Source of the DNA: Gp6-AA40 sp050742535 | GTDB taxonomy: Bacteria; Acidobacteriota; Vicinamibacteria; Vicinamibacterales; UBA2999 | NCBI GenBank assembly: GCA_050742535.1 | Contig: JBOGIQ010000327.1 | Span: forward strand, 1 to 6,908 | Direction of reading: 5' to 3' | DNA: 6,908 bases | Shown: piece by piece, positions 1 through 5,185 of the stretch | Layout: every line of letters begins with the position of its first letter | Position numbering within the stretch: position 1 is the first letter of the stretch | Translations under genes and position numbers: made by a program | The notes under the pieces: generated by a model | Seen by the model: the letters and a program-made list of their open reading frames with translations, nothing else | Told to the model about the DNA's origin: nothing | Database searches by the model: none

Positions 1-36
1 GACCAGGAGATCACGAAAGGATTCGATTTTCGGCAT
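1..36 (-). CDS. Four-helix-bundle protein (23S rRNA intervening-sequence protein-like), N-terminus only
   Basis: Only the first 12 codons lie in the window; the gene runs off the left edge. Reading the minus strand from the ATG at 36-34 gives MPKIESFRDLLV. This matches the characteristic opening of the TIGR02436 / S23 family, whose members typically begin with a K-I-E-S-F-R-D-L-x-V-W-Q-like segment. The family consists of small (about 120 aa) helical proteins first noticed inside 23S rRNA intervening sequences and now found widely as stand-alone genes; their function is not settled. No Shine-Dalgarno sequence is visible upstream. An in-frame GTG six codons upstream (54-52) is a less likely start because the family motif begins at the ATG. 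The gene is divergent from the PepSY gene, and its upstream region carries the hairpin and heptamer repeats. The call rests on 12 residues. Confidence 0.7.
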   Translation of the reverse strand, partial: MPKIESFRDLLV

Positions 37-90
37 GGCGTAACGGTTGAGCACAGCCGATGCCACACCGGATCTATGAGGTTTCTACGA

Positions 91-133
91 AGACGACCGC
101 GCAACGTGGCAATAATCGCCACGTCAGACGACC
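91..133. repeat. Hairpin flanked by 8-bp direct repeats
   Basis: AGACGACC occurs at 91-98 and again at 126-133. Between the copies is a perfect 7-bp inverted repeat, ACGTGGC (104-110) and GCCACGT (118-124), around the 7-nt loop AATAATC. The region lies in the divergent gap upstream of the four-helix-bundle gene. It could be an operator or mRNA leader hairpin for that gene, or the scar of a very small insertion, with the direct repeats as a target duplication. No longer terminal inverted repeats or transposase remnant are seen. Confidence 0.5.
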
Positions 134-162
134 TTCCACTTGAGCGAAACTGCGTACCTTCG

Positions 163-248
163 CCCTACTCCCTAATCCCTGTCCACTTATCCCTGTCCAC
201 TTATTCCTTGACCAGCCCTTAGGCCTTGGGCCTTCGGCCTTAGGCCTT
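163..248. repeat. Heptameric minisatellite with two unit families
   Basis: Most of this stretch repeats with a 7-bp period. The left part is built on CCCTNNN: CCC starts at 163, 170, 177 and 191. It includes a perfect 14-bp tandem duplication, ATCCCTGTCCACTT, at 175-188 and 189-202. After a degenerate spacer (about 205-213), the right part consists of NGGCCTT units: four at 221-248 (first base A, G, C, A) and a one-mismatch copy at 214-220. The array ends 14 bp before the PepSY start codon. Heptanucleotide arrays are known in other bacteria, for example the STRR sequences of cyanobacteria. Because seven is not a multiple of three, the array is not a natural coding repeat. Confidence 0.8.
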
Positions 249-249
249 G

Positions 250-262
250 TACACTGCCCGCA
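250..262 (+). promoter_or_regulatory. Possible -10 element for a leaderless PepSY transcript
   Basis: TACACT at 250-255 fits the TANNNT pattern and ends 7 nt before the ATG at 263. No purine-rich ribosome-binding site precedes that ATG. Together these suggest a transcript that begins at or next to the start codon. There is no good -35 hexamer at the proper spacing, because that position falls in the heptamer repeats. TTGACC at 208-213 is too far away (36 bp). Tentative. Confidence 0.3.
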
Positions 263-1816
263 ATGAAGCTTTTCCGCCGGGCAGTCATCCTCTCGCACCG
301 CTCCCTCGGCATCGTCCTCAGCCTGCTCGTCATCATGTGGTTCGCGACGGGCATCACGATGATGTACTGGGGCGGCATGCCGCGGGTGACGCCGGAACTG
401 CGCCTCGAGCGCCTCGATCCGGTGGACTTCGCGCGCGTGCGCCTCACCCCGGCCGAGGCCGCGGAACGCGCGGGGCTCGAGACGCCGGGCCGCGCGACGC
501 TCGTCACGCTCCTCGACCGGCCGGCTTACCGCTTCGGGTCGCGCGGCAGCACCCTGGTCTTCGCTGACTCGGGCGACGTAGTCGACGAGCTCTCGCTCGA
601 AGAAGCACAGGACGTCGCTGCCTCTTTCACGCGGACACCCGCGTCGCAGGTCCACCACGTCCGCACCTTGTACGAGGTGGATCAATGGACCCTGCAGTCG
701 CCGCTGCCGCTCCACAAGTTCCGCGTGGACGACGAGGCAGGGACTGAGGTGTATGTGCAGCCGCAGACGGGCGACGTGGCGATGATGACCACGCGCAGCA
801 GCCGCGGCTGGGCGTGGGTCAGCACGATCCCGCACTGGCTGTACTTCACCGCGCTGCGCACGAACCAGCCTCTCTGGTACCGGCTCGTCGTGTGGTCGTC
901 CGTGCTCGCCTGCGTGCTAGCGGTGCTGGGGCTGATTCTCGGCGTCACGCAGTTCCGGAGGAATCGGATCCCGTACTCCGGCGCGATGCGGTGGCATTAC
1001 ATCAGCGGCGTTGTCTTCGGGGTGTTCACGCTCACGTTTGCGTTCAGCGGGCTGGTCTCGATGGAGCCGTGGGAATGGACGAACGCGCCGGGGCTCGAGT
1101 TGCCGCGCACCGTGCTGTCCGGAGGACCGGTCGACCTGTCGCGGTTCACGGCCCATCCTCCTGCCGAATGGGATCAGGTCCTGGCGAACCGGCCGGCGAA
1201 AGAGGTCGAGTTCACCCGGATGCTCGACGAGCCGTATTACATCGTCCGCCGCAGCGCTGTCGAGCGGGACGAGGGCGATCGCGAGCGGCTGCATCAGCCA
1301 TATCCGATCCGCCACGCACGCATCGAGGACGACCGCGTACTCATCGCGGCGGACACATTCACGGTACGCCGCGGCCTGTTCGATCAGGCAACGCTCGTGG
1401 AGCGAGTCAGAGCGGCGGCACCCGAGGCGCGGATTGTCGCGGCGGAGCTTCTGCCGGAGTACGACGCCTATTACTACTCACGCGTCGGCCAGGTGCCGCT
1501 TCCGGCGGTGCGGATCAAGTTCGACGATCCCGCCGAGACCTGGGTCTACGTGGATCCGTCCTTGAGCCAGGTGGTCACGGCGATCAACCGGTGGGGGCGC
1601 GTCGAGCGCTGGGTCTATCACGGCCTGCACAGCCTCGACTTCCCATATCTCTACAACAGCCGGCCGTCGTGGGACATCGTGATGATCGTGCTGTGCCTCG
1701 GCGGGCTGACCTCGAGCGGACTCGGCTTCGCGCTCGGCCTTCGACGGATGCGGCGTACTGCGCGAAGCGTAGCAATCGCTCCTCACGAGGTAGAAGGACT
1801 CAGCCCACGAACGTAA
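263..1816 (+). CDS. PepSY domain-containing inner-membrane protein (PepSY_TM family)
   Basis: The product is 517 aa with four predicted transmembrane helices at about 15-36, 206-229, 246-266 and 469-493, so both ends probably face the cytoplasm. Family landmarks are the N-terminal SHRSLGI segment (H12), PHWLYF (H191), the WHYISG entry to helix 3 (H245), and YHGLHSLDFPYLYN (H453, H456) before helix 4. Two periplasmic PepSY-like beta segments read TEVYVQPQTG (161-170) and TWVYVDP (426-432). PepSY_TM proteins are often found near TonB receptors and iron-uptake genes, and some relatives act as reductases. The conserved histidines would suit haem or metal binding, but that is inference. The ATG at 263 is chosen because family similarity starts at once; no Shine-Dalgarno is visible. 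No siderophore gene or adjacent receptor gene is present, so the substrate is unknown. Confidence 0.9.
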   Translation: MKLFRRAVILSHRSLGIVLSLLVIMWFATGITMMYWGGMPRVTPELRLERLDPVDFARVRLTPAEAAERAGLETPGRATLVTLLDRPAYRFGSRGSTLVFADSGDVVDELSLEEAQDVAASFTRTPASQVHHVRTLYEVDQWTLQSPLPLHKFRVDDEAGTEVYVQPQTGDVAMMTTRSSRGWAWVSTIPHWLYFTALRTNQPLWYRLVVWSSVLACVLAVLGLILGVTQFRRNRIPYSGAMRWHYISGVVFGVFTLTFAFSGLVSMEPWEWTNAPGLELPRTVLSGGPVDLSRFTAHPPAEWDQVLANRPAKEVEFTRMLDEPYYIVRRSAVERDEGDRERLHQPYPIRHARIEDDRVLIAADTFTVRRGLFDQATLVERVRAAAPEARIVAAELLPEYDAYYYSRVGQVPLPAVRIKFDDPAETWVYVDPSLSQVVTAINRWGRVERWVYHGLHSLDFPYLYNSRPSWDIVMIVLCLGGLTSSGLGFALGLRRMRRTARSVAIAPHEVEGLSPRT

Positions 1817-1853
1817 AACTTACCCCCTTGCTCGATTTTCGACGGATCGTGCA

Positions 1854-1882
1854 TTGACTGCGGGACGGTCGGCGCGAACAAT
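1854..1882 (+). promoter_or_regulatory. Sigma70-type promoter for the Cys-rich/TIGR03435 unit
   Basis: TTGACT (1854-1859, 5 of 6 to consensus) and AACAAT (1877-1882, 4 of 6) are separated by exactly 17 bp. Transcription would begin near 1889, about 25 nt before the GTG start at 1914, leaving room for the AGGAGG site. It is the only well-spaced promoter I find in the 97-bp gap after the PepSY gene, and it implies that the downstream pair is transcribed independently. Confidence 0.55.
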
Positions 1883-1892
1883 CGCCGGGACC
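1867..1892. promoter_or_regulatory. Operator-like inverted repeat enclosing the -10 hexamer
   Basis: GGTCGGCG (1867-1874) pairs with CGCC (1883-1886) and GACC (1889-1892), with a 2-nt bulge (1887-1888). The loop, CGAACAAT at 1875-1882, contains the predicted -10 hexamer. A dyad centred on a -10 element is a common position for a repressor site. GC-rich chance pairing is the alternative. Confidence 0.4.
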
Positions 1893-1898
1893 CGCGAG

Positions 1899-1904
1899 AG
1901 GAGG
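1899..1904 (+). promoter_or_regulatory. Ribosome-binding site that fixes the GTG start at 1914
   Basis: A perfect AGGAGG sits 9 nt upstream of GTG 1914. A nearer ATG at 1906 is only 1 nt from it and opens a three-codon frame (M-N-V-stop) whose TGA at 1915-1917 overlaps the GTG. The in-frame TTG at 1854 lies in the predicted -35 box and has no such site. Confidence 0.7.
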
Positions 1905-1913
1905 TATGAACGT

Positions 1914-2186
1914 GTGAGAGTCCTACGAAACCTGAGACAGGCGGGGCTGTTCGCGATGGCAGCGCTCGTCCTGAACACGCGCGTGTCGACTGAGGAGATA
2001 GACTGTGCAACCCTCGCGGCCGAATGCGATGCACTCCCAGGGGGTTCTTTTCAGGGTGGACAGTCCTGCGGGGATGGGTGGTGGGAGTGGTACTGCTGTT
2101 TCGGGGGCGATTGCGGTGCGCCGTCGAACTGCTGCGTGACTGACGCCTACGACTGCGATTATCCTCCGCCGGGGTGTGGCTCCTAA
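1914..2186 (+). CDS. Small exported cysteine-rich protein of unknown function
   Basis: The product is 90 aa and I do not recognise its family. A basic N-terminus (MRVLRNLRQ) leads into a hydrophobic core, AGLFAMAALVL (10-20), as in a signal peptide, although no clear A-x-A cleavage site follows. The remaining segment of about 65 aa holds ten cysteines (31, 38, 52, 61, 62, 67, 73, 74, 81, 88), including two CC pairs, and has WWEWY at 56-60. It is acidic, rich in Gly and Pro, and contains no lysine. The even cysteine number and export signal suggest up to five disulfides outside the cytoplasm; metal binding is an alternative. It has its own promoter, a strong ribosome-binding site, and lies 24 nt upstream of the TIGR03435 gene, so the two are probably co-transcribed. 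It could be a structural, adhesive or antimicrobial peptide; the sequence does not decide. Confidence 0.75.
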   Translation: MRVLRNLRQAGLFAMAALVLNTRVSTEEIDCATLAAECDALPGGSFQGGQSCGDGWWEWYCCFGGDCGAPSNCCVTDAYDCDYPPPGCGS

Positions 2187-2210
2187 CTGGACGGTTGTTA
2201 AGGGACGCAG

Positions 2211-3005
2211 GTGAACGGTTCCACGACGGCCTTCGGTAGCTGTTGGCTGGCCGCGGTCAGCATTGCCGTACTTTCCAGCCAGCAGCCGTCGTTCGACGTG
2301 GCATCCGTCCGTGAAACCAAGCCTCCAAACCTGGGGTGGACCATCTCCTCTCCTGGACAGGTCACATTCACCAGCGTCCCACTCAGGACGATCATCACCG
2401 TCGCTTACGGCGTGCCACTCAGCTTGGAACGGCACAAGTTCGTCGGAGGTCCGCGGAAGATTCTGGCCACGCCGTTCACCATCCAGGCAAAAGGCGACCC
2501 AGCGCACAATTCGCTGGCGATGCTGCGGACGCTCCTCGCGGAGCGGTTTGGATTACGCACACACACCGAAGTGCGTCAGATGCCGATCTTCGCATTGAGG
2601 CGGCGGGATCGGGAGGGACCCTACCTGCGACCGTCTCCGTACCACTGCCGCGATCTTCTCGCGCAGGAACTCGCCGAGGGCCGGGCCCTCGACCTCGCCG
2701 TCCAACACTGTCGGCGGCGTATCCCGCCCCGGTTTGGAGTGTCCGTCCGGCACTGGACGGGTACGATGGACGATCTGATCGCGCTCGTCGCGCAGCCGTA
2801 CCTCGATCGGCCAGTCGTTGATATGACGGGGCTGGCCGGGAACTTCGAATGGGAGGTCGCGTTCGCGCCCCTGGGCTCGCCGAAAACCGAGCTGCCGACG
2901 ATCCTCGCGGCGTTCGAGGACCAACTGGGGCTCAAGCTCGAATCGCGGACCGGCCCCTACGAAGTCATCGTCATCGACGACGTGCGAATGCCGACACCGA
3001 ATTGA
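2211..3005 (+). CDS. TIGR03435-family (soil-associated) secreted protein
   Basis: The product is 264 aa, a usual length for the family. After a hydrophobic export segment (CWLAAVSIAVL, 11-21) come the landmarks: FDVASVRETKP (28-38), the PLRTIITVAYGV segment (57-68), LLAERFGLRTHTEVRQMPIFAL (108-129), DRPVVDMTGLAGNFEWEVAF (199-218), and the C-terminal YEVIVIDDVRMPTPN (250-264). This order is typical of TIGR03435, a family greatly expanded in Acidobacteriota with no established function. C146 and C167 lie in the variable middle and could form a disulfide. The GTG at 2211 is used because an in-frame TAA lies 12 nt upstream and AAGGGA (2200-2205) precedes it. The signal peptide is odd in lacking any Lys or Arg before its core. 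It is co-directional with, and 24 nt after, the Cys-rich gene. Confidence 0.9.
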   Translation: MNGSTTAFGSCWLAAVSIAVLSSQQPSFDVASVRETKPPNLGWTISSPGQVTFTSVPLRTIITVAYGVPLSLERHKFVGGPRKILATPFTIQAKGDPAHNSLAMLRTLLAERFGLRTHTEVRQMPIFALRRRDREGPYLRPSPYHCRDLLAQELAEGRALDLAVQHCRRRIPPRFGVSVRHWTGTMDDLIALVAQPYLDRPVVDMTGLAGNFEWEVAFAPLGSPKTELPTILAAFEDQLGLKLESRTGPYEVIVIDDVRMPTPN

Positions 3006-3015
3006 TGCCGGTCCG

Positions 3016-3035
3016 GGTCGTGCTACGGCACGATC
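3016..3035 (+). terminator. cUACGg hairpin between convergent genes
   Basis: GGTCGTGC (3016-3023) pairs with GCACGATC (3028-3035) over 8 bp, with one G-U pair, around a TACG loop. As RNA from the plus strand this is a c(UACG)g loop of the exceptionally stable UNCG class. It begins 10 nt after the TIGR03435 stop codon. There is no U-tract, so it is not a standard intrinsic terminator; it may stabilise the mRNA 3' end or pause polymerase. The minus-strand version would have the less stable CGUA loop. Confidence 0.5.
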
Positions 3036-5173
3036 GCGATCGGCGCCTGCCAGAAGTTCAGCTTCTGGCCGGCTGGCTCGATGACGGTCACCTGCACGTC
3101 GTAGCGTCCGGGCGGCAGCTTGTCGAGCGGCACGCTCAGCCGGATCGGCACCGCCTTCGATCGCGGGTTGATGCCGTCGACGACAGGCAGCGGCTGCGTC
3201 TCGAATACCTTCACGTCACCCTGGAAGAAGCTCACGTAGGCGATCAGCGGCTTTGTCGCCGTCGTCGCGTCGCGCTCGTACGCCTGCAGGTAGACGTGCA
3301 TGTCCTGTGACGTGCTGAACACGCGCGTGACGCTGGGCAGCAGCTTCTGCCCCTCCCAGACGAGCGGGTTGAACGCCTGTGCGGCTGTGGCCTTGTTGCT
3401 GACGCTGGCGAGCTCGCCGCCGAGCGGCACGCGCTGGCTGCCGAGCACGACGGTGCTAATCGGAAGCTTCTGCTTCTCGTTGTTGAGATTCGGAATCGTA
3501 AAGCTCGTCTGAAACGTGCCGATGCGGCCGGATTCCACGTCGCGAACGAGGAACTTGATCACGTACTTCGACGGCAGCAGCGTGAAGCCCGTCTCGAACT
3601 GAATCGGCTGCGTGGCCAGCTGCTCCGCGGTGGAGTTCGTGAGGTCCTTCTCCACCTTGTCGCGCATGTTCCCCTGCGTAAGGCCGTAGGGGTCGTCCTT
3701 GATCTCGGCGATGAAGTCGAGGGTCACGCGCTGCGCGCCGCGCCGGCGGGCGAGGGCGAGCTCCCTGCCGGGAATCTTCACCGACACCGGGATGAAGTAC
3801 TCGGCGCTGTTCAACTGGAAGTAATTCAGCTCGAGCGCGACGGTGATGTCGGTCACCGGATTCTCGAGCATCAGCGCTTCCTCGAGCTGCCGCTCGCGAT
3901 CGGCCGTGGACTGCTTCGACCACTCCTTGTCGCCGTAATACCCCTGCCGGTACGCCAGCTCGCCTTCGAGGTTGTTCGCCAGCGCGACCTTCACGCGGCG
4001 GAACTTGCCGTCGTTGGCGATGTGCGTGCTGTAGTAGCCGATGATGTAGTAGCTGGACTGCGCCTCCGCCGCCTGGACGATACCCAGCGAGAGGTCGTTG
4101 TAGTCGAACATCGCCTTGCCGCCGGTGTCTTTGGCCAACGAATACAGCGTGTCCTGCGACCGCTGGAACCGCGACATCTGCGACTGCGCCAGCGCGCCGG
4201 TGAATTGCCCGATCCCGCCAGGCGAACGCTGTGTGGCATCGCCGAGCGGCGCCATCGCCACCAGTCCGCGTGCGTCCACCGGGAAGAACGACACGTTCGC
4301 CCGATTGGCTGCGTTCGTGGTCGCCCGCATCTGTGCGTTGTTGTCGGTGCCGTTCAGGCGCAGGTTGCTGGCGAAGTAGATCAGCGATTTCTGCTCCGGG
4401 AACGGCCGCAGCATGTTCACGGCCGTCTGCAGGGCCGCCAGCTGCCGGTCGGTGCTGAACACGTTGAATTCCGCGTCGTTCTGGCCGAACTCGGTGCCTT
4501 CGATGTCCGGGTCGCGAACGCCGTCGCCGTCCTTGTCCTCGCCGTACATGAGGACTTCGATGACCTGGCGCAGCTTGTCCTTGTCGTCGGTGAAGTCCTG
4601 CTTCACGCGGACGGCGCTCCCGCCGTAGGTCATGATCGCAATCAGGTCCGCCGGCTGCATCTGCTCCTTGAGGTACTTCAAGGCGGCGTCGAAGACGCGC
4701 ATCTGATCCGGCGGCGAGGTCGCGCTCTGATCGAAGTAGAGAATCAGCAGGCGGCGGTTGCGGTACTTGATGTCGCCGGACGCGGGTGTGGCAATCGGAT
4801 TGGCGACAACGCTGGACACCTCGGGTGCCTGCGGCCGCGGGGCTGCTGCGGCGACCGGTGCGGCAGGCGCCGCCGCGGGGGCGGCGGCAGTGAGCGCCGC
4901 AGGCGCGGCGGCGGGGTCCGGCTCGCCCACCAGTCGCTGGAACTCGACGAACGCGATGTCCTGGCGCTCGTTTTCTTCGGTGACGATGAAGTCCTTGGCG
5001 GTGAGGCCTTCGATGATCTTCCCGGCACGGTCACGGACGGTCACCGTGTTCACGACCAGTCGCGTGCTGCTGCGGAAGACGGGCGGCTGCTCGGGCTTCT
5101 GGCCCTGCTGCGCGCTCGCACTGATGGCCAGACATCCGACGACACCCAGAGTGAAGATCGTTTTCCTCATCAT
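3023..5173 (-). CDS. VWFA-related (acidobacterial TIGR03436-type) exported protein
   Basis: The product is 716 aa. It has a signal peptide (1-21, cleavage likely after SASA), the family lead-in STRLVVNTVTVRDRAGKIIEGL (36-57), and DFIVTEENERQDIAFVEF (61-78). A linker of almost only Ala and Pro (about 85-117) separates this from a von Willebrand factor A domain (about 140-400). The metal-site motif is D148-Q-S150-A-T152, in place of the classical DxSxS; T182 and D299 are candidate further ligands. An acidic loop, DKDGDGVRDPD (213-223), resembles a Ca2+-binding loop. The domain ends with LAKDTGGKAMFDYNDL (346-361) and SSYYIIGYYS (373-382). Two beta-rich segments with an L-P-x-x-Y core (532-537 and 686-691) follow. 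The start is the first of two adjacent ATGs, 9 nt from the receptor stop codon. VWA domains mediate metal-dependent protein binding; the ligand is unknown. A VVGC lipobox-like motif (11-14) makes a lipoprotein a minor alternative. Confidence 0.92.
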   Translation of the reverse strand: MMRKTIFTLGVVGCLAISASAQQGQKPEQPPVFRSSTRLVVNTVTVRDRAGKIIEGLTAKDFIVTEENERQDIAFVEFQRLVGEPDPAAAPAALTAAAPAAAPAAPVAAAAPRPQAPEVSSVVANPIATPASGDIKYRNRRLLILYFDQSATSPPDQMRVFDAALKYLKEQMQPADLIAIMTYGGSAVRVKQDFTDDKDKLRQVIEVLMYGEDKDGDGVRDPDIEGTEFGQNDAEFNVFSTDRQLAALQTAVNMLRPFPEQKSLIYFASNLRLNGTDNNAQMRATTNAANRANVSFFPVDARGLVAMAPLGDATQRSPGGIGQFTGALAQSQMSRFQRSQDTLYSLAKDTGGKAMFDYNDLSLGIVQAAEAQSSYYIIGYYSTHIANDGKFRRVKVALANNLEGELAYRQGYYGDKEWSKQSTADRERQLEEALMLENPVTDITVALELNYFQLNSAEYFIPVSVKIPGRELALARRRGAQRVTLDFIAEIKDDPYGLTQGNMRDKVEKDLTNSTAEQLATQPIQFETGFTLLPSKYVIKFLVRDVESGRIGTFQTSFTIPNLNNEKQKLPISTVVLGSQRVPLGGELASVSNKATAAQAFNPLVWEGQKLLPSVTRVFSTSQDMHVYLQAYERDATTATKPLIAYVSFFQGDVKVFETQPLPVVDGINPRSKAVPIRLSVPLDKLPPGRYDVQVTVIEPAGQKLNFWQAPIAIVP

Positions 5174-5185
5174 CAGCCTTCCTCA
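5174..5185 (-). promoter_or_regulatory. Coupled ribosome-binding site and stop codon
   Basis: On the minus strand the receptor's stop TGA (5185-5183) is part of TGAGGAAGG, the ribosome-binding site for the ATG-ATG start at 5173/5170. Only 9 nt separate the two reading frames. This arrangement favours translational coupling of the VWFA gene to the receptor gene. Confidence 0.75.

Noticed and set aside
1..222. A plus-strand frame open from the left edge to a TAG at 220-222, as a possible C-terminal gene end
   Set aside because: It runs through the tandem repeats, resembles no family, and lies opposite the four-helix-bundle start. It does not end in the terminal aromatic expected if an upstream TonB receptor were present.
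208..236. TTGACC at 208-213 as the -35 box of a PepSY promoter
   Set aside because: At 16-18 bp downstream the sequence is GC-rich repeat (CCTTCG) with no -10-like hexamer.
163..248. CRISPR array
   Set aside because: The units are 7 and 14 bp and directly abutting, with no spacers of constant length.
74..835. A 253-codon minus-strand open frame over the leader and the start of the PepSY gene
   Set aside because: The translation is Arg/Ala/His-rich and has no recognisable domain. It covers the repeat array and lies antisense to well-supported PepSY coding sequence.
814..1857. A 347-codon plus-strand frame overlapping the PepSY gene
   Set aside because: An out-of-frame shadow: the PepSY frame carries the transmembrane helices and conserved histidines through the same region.
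1854..1913. An N-terminal extension of the Cys-rich protein from TTG 1854
   Set aside because: It would put the start codon in the predicted -35 box and an Arg-rich stretch before the signal peptide. GTG 1914 has a perfect AGGAGG at good spacing.
3031..3042. HIP1-type octamer (GCGATCGC)
   Set aside because: The palindrome here is CGATCGCGATCG, which does not contain the full octamer, and only a single copy was noted.
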